Assembly (NCBI GenBank): GCA_002691605.1
Contig: NZID01000086.1
Span: forward strand, 1 to 39,085
Origin: Crocinitomicaceae bacterium
GTDB taxonomy: Bacteria; Bacteroidota; Bacteroidia; Flavobacteriales_D; Parvicellaceae
Reading direction: 5' to 3'
Length of the DNA stretch: 39,085 nt
The position numbers were made by a program, and so were the translations under genes. Positions within the stretch are counted from its first letter, which is position 1, and the number at the start of each line of letters is the position of its first letter. The notes below the pieces were generated by a model. The model made no database searches. It was not told the origin of the DNA and was given only the letters and a program-made list of their open reading frames with translations. This document shows, piece by piece, positions 8,704 through 17,405 of this stretch.

Positions 8704-8828
8704 AGAACGTACAATTTATAAAAAACATTTATTGAAAAGGTTTTTGTCTTGAAATTAAAGTGTCAAAATCAGCTAAAATTTAATCTAGCATGTTATTGGC
8801 CAATTCTTTTGGAAATATTAAAAAACTT

Positions 8829-8972
8829 TTAGTATGGTATTCCATGTTCGTCTATTACAGCTAAAGAAATGACTTTATTATCTAAATAAATTTTTATGCT
8901 CCAAAAATTACCTTTCTCAATGTAAGACGCTTCGCCTTCACACCAGTCAGCTATGTATATAGTTAAGTAACA
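8829..8972 (-). pseudogene. Short C-terminal relic ORF of an unidentified protein
   Basis: Minus strand after a TAA: CYLTIYIADWCEGEASYIEKGNFWSIKIYLDNKVISLAVIDEHGIPY*. Protein-like composition but no in-frame ATG. Confidence 0.35.
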
Positions 8973-8994
8973 TTAATTTCAATACTAATTTGAA

Positions 8995-9714
8995 TTAGGC
9001 TATATGTATAAATTCTTCATTGATTATGGATTCTCCTTGATATTTTCTAAAAAGCTGAATAGTAGCTACGACATCTTTTTCACAGTAGTGAATAATTCTA
9101 TCTAAATCTTTATCTTCATAAAAGACTTTAGCAACTTTACTACCATCCATATCATTCTTAGGAGTAGGAATATTAAATACATAGGAAAGTAAATCTAAAG
9201 AAGTATAATTTTTAAAATCGCCAAATTTCCAAAGCTCCATAGTATCTAAATGCTTAATTTCCCACGGTTTTTTTCCAGAAACATTTAAAATATTAGGGAT
9301 TTTTTTGCCATTTATCAGAATCCTTCTACATAAAAAAGGAATATCAAATTCCTTTCCATTATGAGCACAAAACAAAAAGTCTGGAGCAGTATAATAGCTA
9401 TTTAATAAGTCGATGAATTCTTGTAACAAAGCCTGTTCATCTTCATTAGCAATACTTTTTAAACGAATTTGAGTTTCTCCATCTTTTTGTAAAATAAAGC
9501 CTAAAGAGATGCAAACTACTTTACCAAATTCTGCATAAATACCCGCTTTTTCATACACTTCTTCTGCATTTAAATTTTCTCTTTCTTGAATAAACCTTGT
9601 CTTTTTATTCCACAGATGTTGACCCCGTTCATCTAAATCCTTAAAATCATATTTTATCGGGACAGTTTCTATGTCAAAAAAGAGAATCTTACTGTAATTT
9701 AGATTTTTAAGCAT
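8995..9714 (-). CDS. Predicted 3'-5' exonuclease, PolB-type DnaQ-like (DNA_pol_B_exo2)
   Basis: LFFDIETVP (ExoI), CAHNGKEFDIPFLCRR (ExoII), YCEKDVVATIQLFRKY (ExoIII). Confidence 0.88.
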   Translation of the reverse strand: MLKNLNYSKILFFDIETVPIKYDFKDLDERGQHLWNKKTRFIQERENLNAEEVYEKAGIYAEFGKVVCISLGFILQKDGETQIRLKSIANEDEQALLQEFIDLLNSYYTAPDFLFCAHNGKEFDIPFLCRRILINGKKIPNILNVSGKKPWEIKHLDTMELWKFGDFKNYTSLDLLSYVFNIPTPKNDMDGSKVAKVFYEDKDLDRIIHYCEKDVVATIQLFRKYQGESIINEEFIHIA

Positions 9715-9727
9715 AATACAATAGAAA

Positions 9728-10432
9728 TTAATTTTCCAATAATTCTATATTAAAGATATTGATAAAATTATTTTTAAAATAGTCTTTAACATCTTCCATA
9801 TTTACCTCTTTTTGTATCTCTTCTTTCAAAGAAGTAACGGCTTTATCTTCAATACCACATGGAATAATGGAGTTGAAGTAACTCAAATCGGAATTAATGT
9901 TAAATCCTATACCGTGCATGGTTACCCAGCGGCTACTCTTTACACCTATTGCACATATTTTTCTAGGTATTCCCTTATTAGTTATCCAAACTCCCGTTAA
10001 TCCATCAATTCTTTTACCTAATAAACCGAAATCAGACAAAGTCCTAATAACAGTTTCTTCTAAAAATCTAAGATATTTATGTATATCTGAAAAAAAATAG
10101 TCTAAATCCAAAATAGGATATACAACTAACTGTCCAGGACCATGATAAGTAATATCTCCGCCCCTATTGGTTTTAAAAAAAGTAATTTTTTTGGAATCTT
10201 GTTCCTGCTTGCTAATCAATAAATTTTTCTTATTTCCACTTTTTCCTAAAGTATATACATGAGGATGTTCACAAAAAATTAAATGGTTTTTAGTGCTTTC
10301 TTTTTTATCAGGGTTTTTTCTATTGTATATTTTTTGGTGAACAGCTTTGTTAAATAATTTTGTTTGAAAGTCCCAACATTTTTGGTACTCAATAAGCCCT
10401 AAATCCATAAAATGAACCTTAGGCAGGTTCAT
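9728..10432 (-). CDS. lipB: Octanoyltransferase LipB
   Basis: FCEHPHVYTLGKSG, NRGGDITYHGPGQLVVYPILDL, RKICAIGVKSSRWVTMHGIGFNI, IIPCGI. Confidence 0.95.
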   Translation of the reverse strand: MNLPKVHFMDLGLIEYQKCWDFQTKLFNKAVHQKIYNRKNPDKKESTKNHLIFCEHPHVYTLGKSGNKKNLLISKQEQDSKKITFFKTNRGGDITYHGPGQLVVYPILDLDYFFSDIHKYLRFLEETVIRTLSDFGLLGKRIDGLTGVWITNKGIPRKICAIGVKSSRWVTMHGIGFNINSDLSYFNSIIPCGIEDKAVTSLKEEIQKEVNMEDVKDYFKNNFINIFNIELLEN

Positions 10433-11412
10433 ATTTTAGCTAATTCTGCTTTTAAGAAATCAATTACTTTTACTTCTACATCGTCTACCTCATTGAGTTC
10501 TGCTAAATAAACAGAAATCCAGTCACCCAATAATATATGGTAAAACGATTGGGCAAGAAAAGTGTCTCCCTTTGCTTTAAATTCAAGAACAGTAGAAGTA
10601 TATTTTTTAAAAATATCTTTAGAAATATCAATTCTAACACTAGACCTAGGATGCTCAAAGGATGATCTGAAAATTATAACAGCATATTCTTCTTTTCCTC
10701 CTGCCCAGCCGACTAATTCGTTATGATTCATTTCTGGAAATACGTGTTCCCAGCCTAAAGACTTTGAATTCTCGTTAATTTGCTGTCTGAACCTAGTAAT
10801 CACTCCCTCTATAGAGGCTTCTGAATACGCTACAGTAGTTTTTTCAAATAAGGATTTAGCTGTCTTCTTTGCTGTAGAAATGATGTTATTTTCCTCAGCA
10901 TTGAGAAGCGCAACAGTTGCTTTTGTATCATTTATAAATTGGTTGTTAATAAAACCATAATGATGAAATAAAAATAATTGTTGTATAACAGAGTAAGTAA
11001 GCATGGCTCTCGGTGAAAATGCTTTAGGTAATACCAATAAATTATATTTATGATCTTTTGCAATTTGAGCTAATTTCCCTCCTGAAGTTATGCACGCTAT
11101 TTCAGCTTTGGCTTTTTGGGCACACTGTAGCGCTTCTAAAGTTTCTTCTGTGTTTCCTGAAAAACTGGAAACAATCACCAATGTATTCTCATTCACAAAT
11201 AACGGTAACCTGTAATCATTATTAATTATTGCAGGTATTTGCATCTGATCAGCAACTAATTGGGTGGCAATTTTACCTCCAATTCCAGAACCGCCCAATC
11301 CTGTTATAACAACATTATTTATCTTATTTTTAGGAGCATTTAAATTGGTATTAATTCCAATTTCTAAAGCTTCTGTAAGTTGTGCAGTAAATTCTTTTAC
11401 TAATCTTCTCAT
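10429..11412 (-). CDS. Bifunctional phosphoglucose/phosphomannose isomerase-like SIS-domain protein
   Basis: VITGLGGSGIGGKIATQL, VSSFSGNTEETLEAL, PEMNHNELVGW; overlaps lipB by 4 bp. Confidence 0.88.
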   Translation of the reverse strand: MRRLVKEFTAQLTEALEIGINTNLNAPKNKINNVVITGLGGSGIGGKIATQLVADQMQIPAIINNDYRLPLFVNENTLVIVSSFSGNTEETLEALQCAQKAKAEIACITSGGKLAQIAKDHKYNLLVLPKAFSPRAMLTYSVIQQLFLFHHYGFINNQFINDTKATVALLNAEENNIISTAKKTAKSLFEKTTVAYSEASIEGVITRFRQQINENSKSLGWEHVFPEMNHNELVGWAGGKEEYAVIIFRSSFEHPRSSVRIDISKDIFKKYTSTVLEFKAKGDTFLAQSFYHILLGDWISVYLAELNEVDDVEVKVIDFLKAELAKI

Positions 11413-11432
11413 TTTTTGATTTTATGGTTTTG

Positions 11433-11861
11433 TTATATTGTTGCTATACATTTAAGCTCTATAGCTATTGGCGTGGGTAAAGAGTCAATAGCTACAGTAG
11501 TTCGACAAGGTTGATTGTCCTTAAAATATGTTGCATAAATTTTATTGAAGGTATGGAAATCTCTTTTCATATCTACTAAAAACACGGTAATATCTACAAG
11601 ATTTTCCCAAGAAGAGCCACTATCTTCTAAAATAGTTTTAACGTTTTGAAAAACACTATGACATTGTGCTTCAAAATCAAAGTTTTTAAAATTACCATTA
11701 TGGTCTAATTCCAATTTGGGGACAAATGAATCATGAATATCTGATTGTGCTTTTCTAGGCCCAACCCCAGAGAGAAATAACAAATTTCCCACTTTTCGTG
11801 CATGGGGATATAATCCAACAGGCTTAGGTGCTTTTTTAGAGCTAATAGGTGAAGAATCCAT
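11433..11861 (-). CDS. RidA-family protein, possible 2-aminomuconate deaminase
   Basis: VGLYPHARKVGNLLFLSGVGPRKA...FKNFDFEAQCHSVFQNVKTILEDSGSSWENLVDITVFLVDM; adjacent ALDH suggests aminomuconate chemistry. Confidence 0.85.
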   Translation of the reverse strand: MDSSPISSKKAPKPVGLYPHARKVGNLLFLSGVGPRKAQSDIHDSFVPKLELDHNGNFKNFDFEAQCHSVFQNVKTILEDSGSSWENLVDITVFLVDMKRDFHTFNKIYATYFKDNQPCRTTVAIDSLPTPIAIELKCIATI

Positions 11862-11885
11862 AATAATATTTATTTGAAAACGAAA

Positions 11886-13331
11886 TTAGTCATAACTTAT
11901 ACAAACATTGGTAGTTTCGGTGAAAAAATTTAGTGCATACGTTCCCCCTTCTCTACCAACTCCAGATTCTTTTACACCTCCAAAAGGAGTTCTTAGGTCT
12001 CTAACTAGCCAACAATTTACCCAAATAATACCGGCCTGTAAGTTATTTGAAATCCTATTAGCTTTACCTATATTTGTCGTCCATATAGTTGCAGATAAAC
12101 CATATTTCGTACTATTAGCATATTGTATTAATTCCTCTTCGTTATTAAATGGAGTTAGAGTTACCACTGGACCAAAGATTTCTTCTTGGTTGGTAGCACA
12201 ATTATAGGGTAATCCTTCAAAAACAGTAGGACGTATAAAATACCCTTCTTTGCATCTTCCTTCTGGAAAATATTGCGATCCTCCGCTAAGTAAAGTACCC
12301 CCTTCTTCTTTGGCAATTCTAATATGATCAAGCACTTTGTTCATATGACTTTTGGAAACTAAAGCTCCTACTTTTGTGTTTTCATTTAACGGGTCGCCAA
12401 TAGTGAGTCGGCTAACCTTTTCTAAAAACTTCTTTTTAAAAGCATGGTATATTTTTTTCTCAATTAAAATTCTTGAGCCACATAAACATATTTGCCCTTG
12501 GTTAGAAAAAGAGCTAAGAACAGCGCTAGAAACCGCTTTTTCTAGATCACAATCAGCAAATAGGATATTAGGATTCTTACCGCCTAATTCTAAACTTAGC
12601 TTTTTAAACATTGGAGCAGCAATCGAAGCAATTTTTTTACCCGTTGCTGTGCCACCTGTGAAAGAAATGGCCTTAATATTTGGATGCTTTGTTATAGCGC
12701 CACCTACTTTTGGCCCAAGACCATGAACAATATTTAAAACACCTTTTGGTAATCCGGCATCATGACAAATTTTGGAGAATAAATAAGCAGTCATAGGAGT
12801 AATTTCTGAAGGCTTCGCAACTACTGTGTTTCCTGTTGCCAATGCTGGTGCAATTTTCCAAGTAAATAAATAAAGAGGTAAATTCCATGGCGAAATGCAT
12901 CCTACAACACCAATAGGTTTTCTCAAAGTATAATTTATAGCGATTTGATTCATTTGATGTGAATCTGAATTTTCATGTAAAATAGCAGTAGCAAAAAAAG
13001 ACATATTAGCAGCGGCTCTTGGAATATCTACCTTCTTTGCTAAAGCCAAAGGCTTTCCATTATCTACACTCTCAGCTAGTGCTAGTTCATCCAATCTTTC
13101 AGTGATAAGTGATGCAATCTTAAGTAATACATCACTTCGTTTTTTTATAGAAGTATTTGACCAAAGAGAAAAAGCATTAGAAGCTGCCTTTTCAGCTAAG
13201 GCAACATCTTTTGAATCAGAATCTGGTATATATCCATAAATTGCGCCTAATGCTGGATTGTAATTATTGAGCCAGTTGCCTTCATGAGCTGTTAAAAAAT
13301 CTCCATTAATATAGTTGTAAATTTTATCCAT
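11886..13331 (-). CDS. Aldehyde dehydrogenase, ALDH8A1/2-aminomuconic semialdehyde dehydrogenase-like
   Basis: CISPWNLPLYLFTWKIAPALATGNTVVAKPSEITP, SFTGGTATGKKIA, LELGGKNPNILFADCD, SNQGQICLCGSRI (catalytic Cys), EEIFGPVVTL, PFGGVKESGVGREGG. Confidence 0.92.
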   Translation of the reverse strand: MDKIYNYINGDFLTAHEGNWLNNYNPALGAIYGYIPDSDSKDVALAEKAASNAFSLWSNTSIKKRSDVLLKIASLITERLDELALAESVDNGKPLALAKKVDIPRAAANMSFFATAILHENSDSHQMNQIAINYTLRKPIGVVGCISPWNLPLYLFTWKIAPALATGNTVVAKPSEITPMTAYLFSKICHDAGLPKGVLNIVHGLGPKVGGAITKHPNIKAISFTGGTATGKKIASIAAPMFKKLSLELGGKNPNILFADCDLEKAVSSAVLSSFSNQGQICLCGSRILIEKKIYHAFKKKFLEKVSRLTIGDPLNENTKVGALVSKSHMNKVLDHIRIAKEEGGTLLSGGSQYFPEGRCKEGYFIRPTVFEGLPYNCATNQEEIFGPVVTLTPFNNEEELIQYANSTKYGLSATIWTTNIGKANRISNNLQAGIIWVNCWLVRDLRTPFGGVKESGVGREGGTYALNFFTETTNVCISYD

Positions 13332-13334
13332 CTA

Positions 13335-13574
13335 CTACTGACAACGATTATAAGCTTTTTGAAATTTTAATTGTTCGGACTCTTTATTTTCTAAATATTT
13401 CAATATTTCAATATACAAAACATTACATGAGTCTGTCCAAAAAAGCTGTTCTTCTTTTTCTTGAGCTCTGTGTAGTTGGGTATAGCAATCACATAATTTT
13501 TCTGCCATAGGATGCTTTTGTTCGCAAGACCATAATGTAATTGTAAATAGCAATAGACAATAAATTTTTTTCAT
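13335..13574 (-). CDS. Small putative lipoprotein, unknown function
   Basis: MKKIYCLLLFTITLWSCEQK: signal peptide with lipobox-like LWSC; tail contains CDC and further Cys. Confidence 0.6.
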   Translation of the reverse strand: MKKIYCLLLFTITLWSCEQKHPMAEKLCDCYTQLHRAQEKEEQLFWTDSCNVLYIEILKYLENKESEQLKFQKAYNRCQ

Positions 13575-13578
13575 TTTA

Positions 13579-14472
13579 CTAATTATAAAATTCAGGTTTA
13601 AATTTTGTTATAGTTATTAAGTTGGAAACCAAGTCTTGAGATAAAATTGTTTTTAATATAAGAGTAGAAGGATGGTAAAGTAATTCTTTATGTACAACTC
13701 TTTCATTATCCTTATACTCATCCATAAAGGTTACATTACCCCATTCGTCGTAATCGTATTTAATTTCCTTTACTGGAATAGGGTTTTGCTCTTTAAAATA
13801 TTTTATGGATTTTAAGAATCCCTTATCATTATACTGATAAGTTTGTTTATTATTTTTATTAGAAATTAAAAATCTGGTTTGGGAGTTTTCTAAATAACCT
13901 AACTGGTTATAAATTTTTTTTTGAATTTGGTACGGTCTCCCATTGCTATTTAAGGTAGTTATTATATTTACCGAGTCCCGGATTTGATATTGATAAGCTT
14001 CTTCAAAAATGATGTATTTTTCTTCTAACTTAAAATGAATTTTACTATTAGAAGCATTTTTCTCTCTAGAAAAAGTTTTAGAAATGATTCTATCTAAAGA
14101 ATCATAAGCTTTAGAGTAAGAATAAAATCCATAAGAGTCACTTACTCTAACAACAGTATTATTGCCTCTTATATACTCATAAAATGTAAAAATAGTATCG
14201 TATTTATTTTTGAATTTAGTAGTTAAATAATGGGTTACTAGATGTCCTTTTTTATCAAATATATAAGACTCTTTAATTCCTGAACTTTTTATGGAGCCTA
14301 ATTCTTTTTTGGAAGAGATAGTCCCCGTAATAGATTTTAAATTAATAGAACGAATGTATTTTTCATTAAAAAACGGAGTTTCAGAAAATAGATTTCCTTT
14401 TTCATTATTCAACATTTGTGCTGACAAATTCAATCCTGAAAAACAAATTAACAAACAAATAATTCTAATCAT
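13579..14472 (-). CDS. Secreted protein with RHS/YD-like repeat segments, unknown function
   Basis: Signal peptide MIRIICLLICFSGLNLSAQ; YDxxGxxxxxxYF-like strings (YNDKGFLKSIKYF, YDEWGNVTFMDEY, FDKKGHLVTHYL). Confidence 0.6.
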   Translation of the reverse strand: MIRIICLLICFSGLNLSAQMLNNEKGNLFSETPFFNEKYIRSINLKSITGTISSKKELGSIKSSGIKESYIFDKKGHLVTHYLTTKFKNKYDTIFTFYEYIRGNNTVVRVSDSYGFYSYSKAYDSLDRIISKTFSREKNASNSKIHFKLEEKYIIFEEAYQYQIRDSVNIITTLNSNGRPYQIQKKIYNQLGYLENSQTRFLISNKNNKQTYQYNDKGFLKSIKYFKEQNPIPVKEIKYDYDEWGNVTFMDEYKDNERVVHKELLYHPSTLILKTILSQDLVSNLITITKFKPEFYN

Positions 14473-16388
14473 ATTTTTACTCTTAATGCATCTTTAACAT
14501 TATCAATTTCTGAAATGCAAGAATTTTCATTGCAAATAAAAATATTTTTTACCTTTTCCTTGTATTTTTCTTTAAAAATTAAAATATCAGAACCTTTCTC
14601 TAAAATATAAATTGATGCTAAATTATTTTTTTGATGGTGAAGCGCTAAAATTTCATTCATTTTTAGGCCCATAACCAAATATTGAATTTTTTTAGAATTT
14701 AATTTTTGTTTCAATAGCATCCAATTTGTGAAATTAGGTAACCACTTATTCGCTTTATTAGCTACCCTCATTATCATTGTATTCATTTTATCCAGATAGT
14801 TTTCTTGTCTTGTAATTTGAAATAATTCATGTAAATTATTTGCCATTAAAGAATTACTAGAAGGAATTACTTGGTCTTCGACTTCAAAAGTTTGTTTATA
14901 AAGCGATTTATTAACGGAGTAGGTAAATAACCCTTTCTTTTTATTCCAAAATTTTTCAATTGCAATTTCCATCCAATCAAGGCTTTTACTCAACCAATAA
15001 ACAGAGTTTTTAATACTACTTATACTAATAGCTGCAGCTATTAACCAAGAATAATCCTCCAAAGTACCATTGATCATTTTTTTATTGTACACCAACCTAT
15101 TGCATTGGTTTTTAATAGTAAAATGGTCAAAAATCAATTGTAAGGTTTCTTCTGCTAATTTTAGCCACTGAATATTTTTATAGGCTATTCCAGCATCAAT
15201 TAGCCCAGTTACCATCATACAATTCCAACTACAAATTGCTTTTTGGTCAATTTCTGGAAAGGACTTATTAGATCTAATTTTCTTTAATTTTGTTGCTACA
15301 GTCTCTTCCTGCTCAATATTTATATGAGGATCATTATGAATATGCCATTTATTTTGTTGAAGATTTGGATCATTCATATTATACTTTTTGGCTGCGTATT
15401 CAAGTTCTTTTTTGGATAAAATCTTAGAGATTTCGTCTTTTTTAAACCAATAATATCCCCCTTCTCCATCTTCGTTATCTGCATCTATTGAGGACGGAAA
15501 AAAAGCATTCTTACTCTTAATTGACAACCAAAAATGAATAGTTTGATCAACTATTAAAATGTATTTTCTTTTCTTATTAATCAAATCAAAATTTGATAAA
15601 ACACTAATCAGCTGAGCATTGTCGTAAAGCATTTTTTCAAAGTGGGGAATATTCCACTTCTCGTCGATACAATATCTAAAAAACCCGCCATCTAAAGGAT
15701 CATAAATCCCTTTTTGAGTAATATTTTTCAAGGTTAGGTCTAAAAACACATCCCATTTTTTTGTTTTAGGTAAATAGATCATATATACCAAAAAATTAGG
15801 CATTGGAAATTTCTGCCTTGATTTTATTCCCCCGTAATCTAGATCTAAAAAACTTTCCCATTCATTGAAACAAGAACTGTGTTTAAAAGAACTGCTTTCT
15901 ATAAATTTTTCTTCCTCATTAAGATGCTCTATATAGTTTTTAGAATACGCAATTAGTTTATCAGGAGTTTCTTTAAAAAAAGTATAAAATCTGGAGATTA
16001 AATTCAGCCAATCATCAGCTTTATAATAGGTTCCAGCGAAAACAGGCCTGGTGTCTGGAAGTAAAATACAATTAAGCGGCCAACCTCCATTTCCTTTTGT
16101 ATTTAAAATAAAGTCCATATAAATATGATCTACATCGGGATGTTCCTCTCTATCTATTTTAATGCAAATAAAGTTTTGATTCATGAAATTGGCAATCAAT
16201 TCATTTCTGAAAGTTTCTTTCTCCATAACATGACACCAATGGCAGGCCGAATAACCAATACTTAAAATAATGAGTTTATTTTCTTTTACTGCTAGCTCAA
16301 GAATTGCATCTGACCAGAATTTCCAATGAATTGGATTTTTTGCATGGTGCCGTAAATAAGCGCTATTAGCATGAGTGAGCTCATTCAT
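14469..16388 (-). CDS. Thioredoxin-domain protein, DUF255/YyaL (SPATA20-like)
   Basis: NSAYLRHHAKNPIHWKFWSDAIL, IGYSACHWCHVMEKETF, IDREEHPDVDHIYM, GGWPLNCILLPD. Confidence 0.93.
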   Translation of the reverse strand: MNELTHANSAYLRHHAKNPIHWKFWSDAILELAVKENKLIILSIGYSACHWCHVMEKETFRNELIANFMNQNFICIKIDREEHPDVDHIYMDFILNTKGNGGWPLNCILLPDTRPVFAGTYYKADDWLNLISRFYTFFKETPDKLIAYSKNYIEHLNEEEKFIESSSFKHSSCFNEWESFLDLDYGGIKSRQKFPMPNFLVYMIYLPKTKKWDVFLDLTLKNITQKGIYDPLDGGFFRYCIDEKWNIPHFEKMLYDNAQLISVLSNFDLINKKRKYILIVDQTIHFWLSIKSKNAFFPSSIDADNEDGEGGYYWFKKDEISKILSKKELEYAAKKYNMNDPNLQQNKWHIHNDPHINIEQEETVATKLKKIRSNKSFPEIDQKAICSWNCMMVTGLIDAGIAYKNIQWLKLAEETLQLIFDHFTIKNQCNRLVYNKKMINGTLEDYSWLIAAAISISSIKNSVYWLSKSLDWMEIAIEKFWNKKKGLFTYSVNKSLYKQTFEVEDQVIPSSNSLMANNLHELFQITRQENYLDKMNTMIMRVANKANKWLPNFTNWMLLKQKLNSKKIQYLVMGLKMNEILALHHQKNNLASIYILEKGSDILIFKEKYKEKVKNIFICNENSCISEIDNVKDALRVKI

Positions 16389-17400
16389 TTTCGTAACTGG
16401 ATAAAAGGTCTTTTAATTCTTTCATCACTTGATTTTTTAAATTATCAGGACGGATAATTTTACAGTCTTTACCAAATCCAAGTAATAACATTTTTAGTTC
16501 GTAAGTTATTAAAAGGTGAAATGAAAAAATATGACCACCGTCTTGTTTAATTTCAATTATTTTTTGAGAATGATGAAGAGGTTGAGAAGCCAGGTATTTA
16601 GATAAAATTGCACTTGTTTCTATAATAATTTCGTCTGGAAGTTCATTAAAAACAGTAATGCCAATGGAATGCTTAAAGAAATGATCTGGTGAAAATCCAG
16701 TTTCTACAGTAAAACTTTGGTCTAGTTCGATAGGATCAAATATTCTATCTAGTCCAAACGTGATGACTTTTTCTTTTAACTCACTTTTCCCGATTAAATA
16801 CCATCTATTTCTATATTCTTTTAAAAGGTATGGGTGTATTCTCCTTACAGACTTATTATTTTTAGAATAGTTAAAGTAATTAAATTGAACTACTTTTTTG
16901 TTTTTAATAGCGTTTAAAAAAAGTTCTAAATTTTCATTTCCTCTTATTGTTGGTAAAGATTCAAATTGTATTACTTCGTCTTCTTTCACTAAAGAAGGTC
17001 TATCAGATGTGATAGCTCGATCCAAAATTTTTTGTATTGCATATTCATATTGACCAAATAAACTGGTGTGTTTAAATTGGTGAAGAATGGTCGATGCAGC
17101 TTTAATAGCGTCAATATCTTTTTCAGTTAAAGGAACATCGTCCATTGAAAAGCTACTGTCTGAATAATAATACCCTCTTTCTCTTTTGCTGTAAGTGATG
17201 GGCGCATCATGCTCAATCCGCATGGCAAATAAATCTTTTTCTATAGTAGAATCACAAATATGATCACCTTGAGAACTTCCAAAAATCTCTTCTTCACATA
17301 ATTGTCTGAGAACTCTTTTACTTGGAAATGGAGAGTATTCATTTCTTATTGCTCTGTCAATTATTCTATACCTTAATAATGCATTTTTAATTGCTGGCAT
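16381..17400 (-). CDS. WYL-domain transcriptional regulator (YafY-like)
   Basis: N-terminal HTH-like segment plus KNKKVVQFNYFNYSKNNKSVRRIHPYLLKEYRNRWYLIGKSE..ITFGLDRI. Confidence 0.87.
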   Translation of the reverse strand: MPAIKNALLRYRIIDRAIRNEYSPFPSKRVLRQLCEEEIFGSSQGDHICDSTIEKDLFAMRIEHDAPITYSKRERGYYYSDSSFSMDDVPLTEKDIDAIKAASTILHQFKHTSLFGQYEYAIQKILDRAITSDRPSLVKEDEVIQFESLPTIRGNENLELFLNAIKNKKVVQFNYFNYSKNNKSVRRIHPYLLKEYRNRWYLIGKSELKEKVITFGLDRIFDPIELDQSFTVETGFSPDHFFKHSIGITVFNELPDEIIIETSAILSKYLASQPLHHSQKIIEIKQDGGHIFSFHLLITYELKMLLLGFGKDCKIIRPDNLKNQVMKELKDLLSSYENE

Positions 17401-17405
17401 AACTT

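Noticed and set aside
12352-12726. 124-aa plus-strand ORF opposite the aldehyde dehydrogenase (also 11908-12207)
   Set aside because: Antisense shadow of a clearly conserved ALDH; composition and length explained by the opposite-strand frame.
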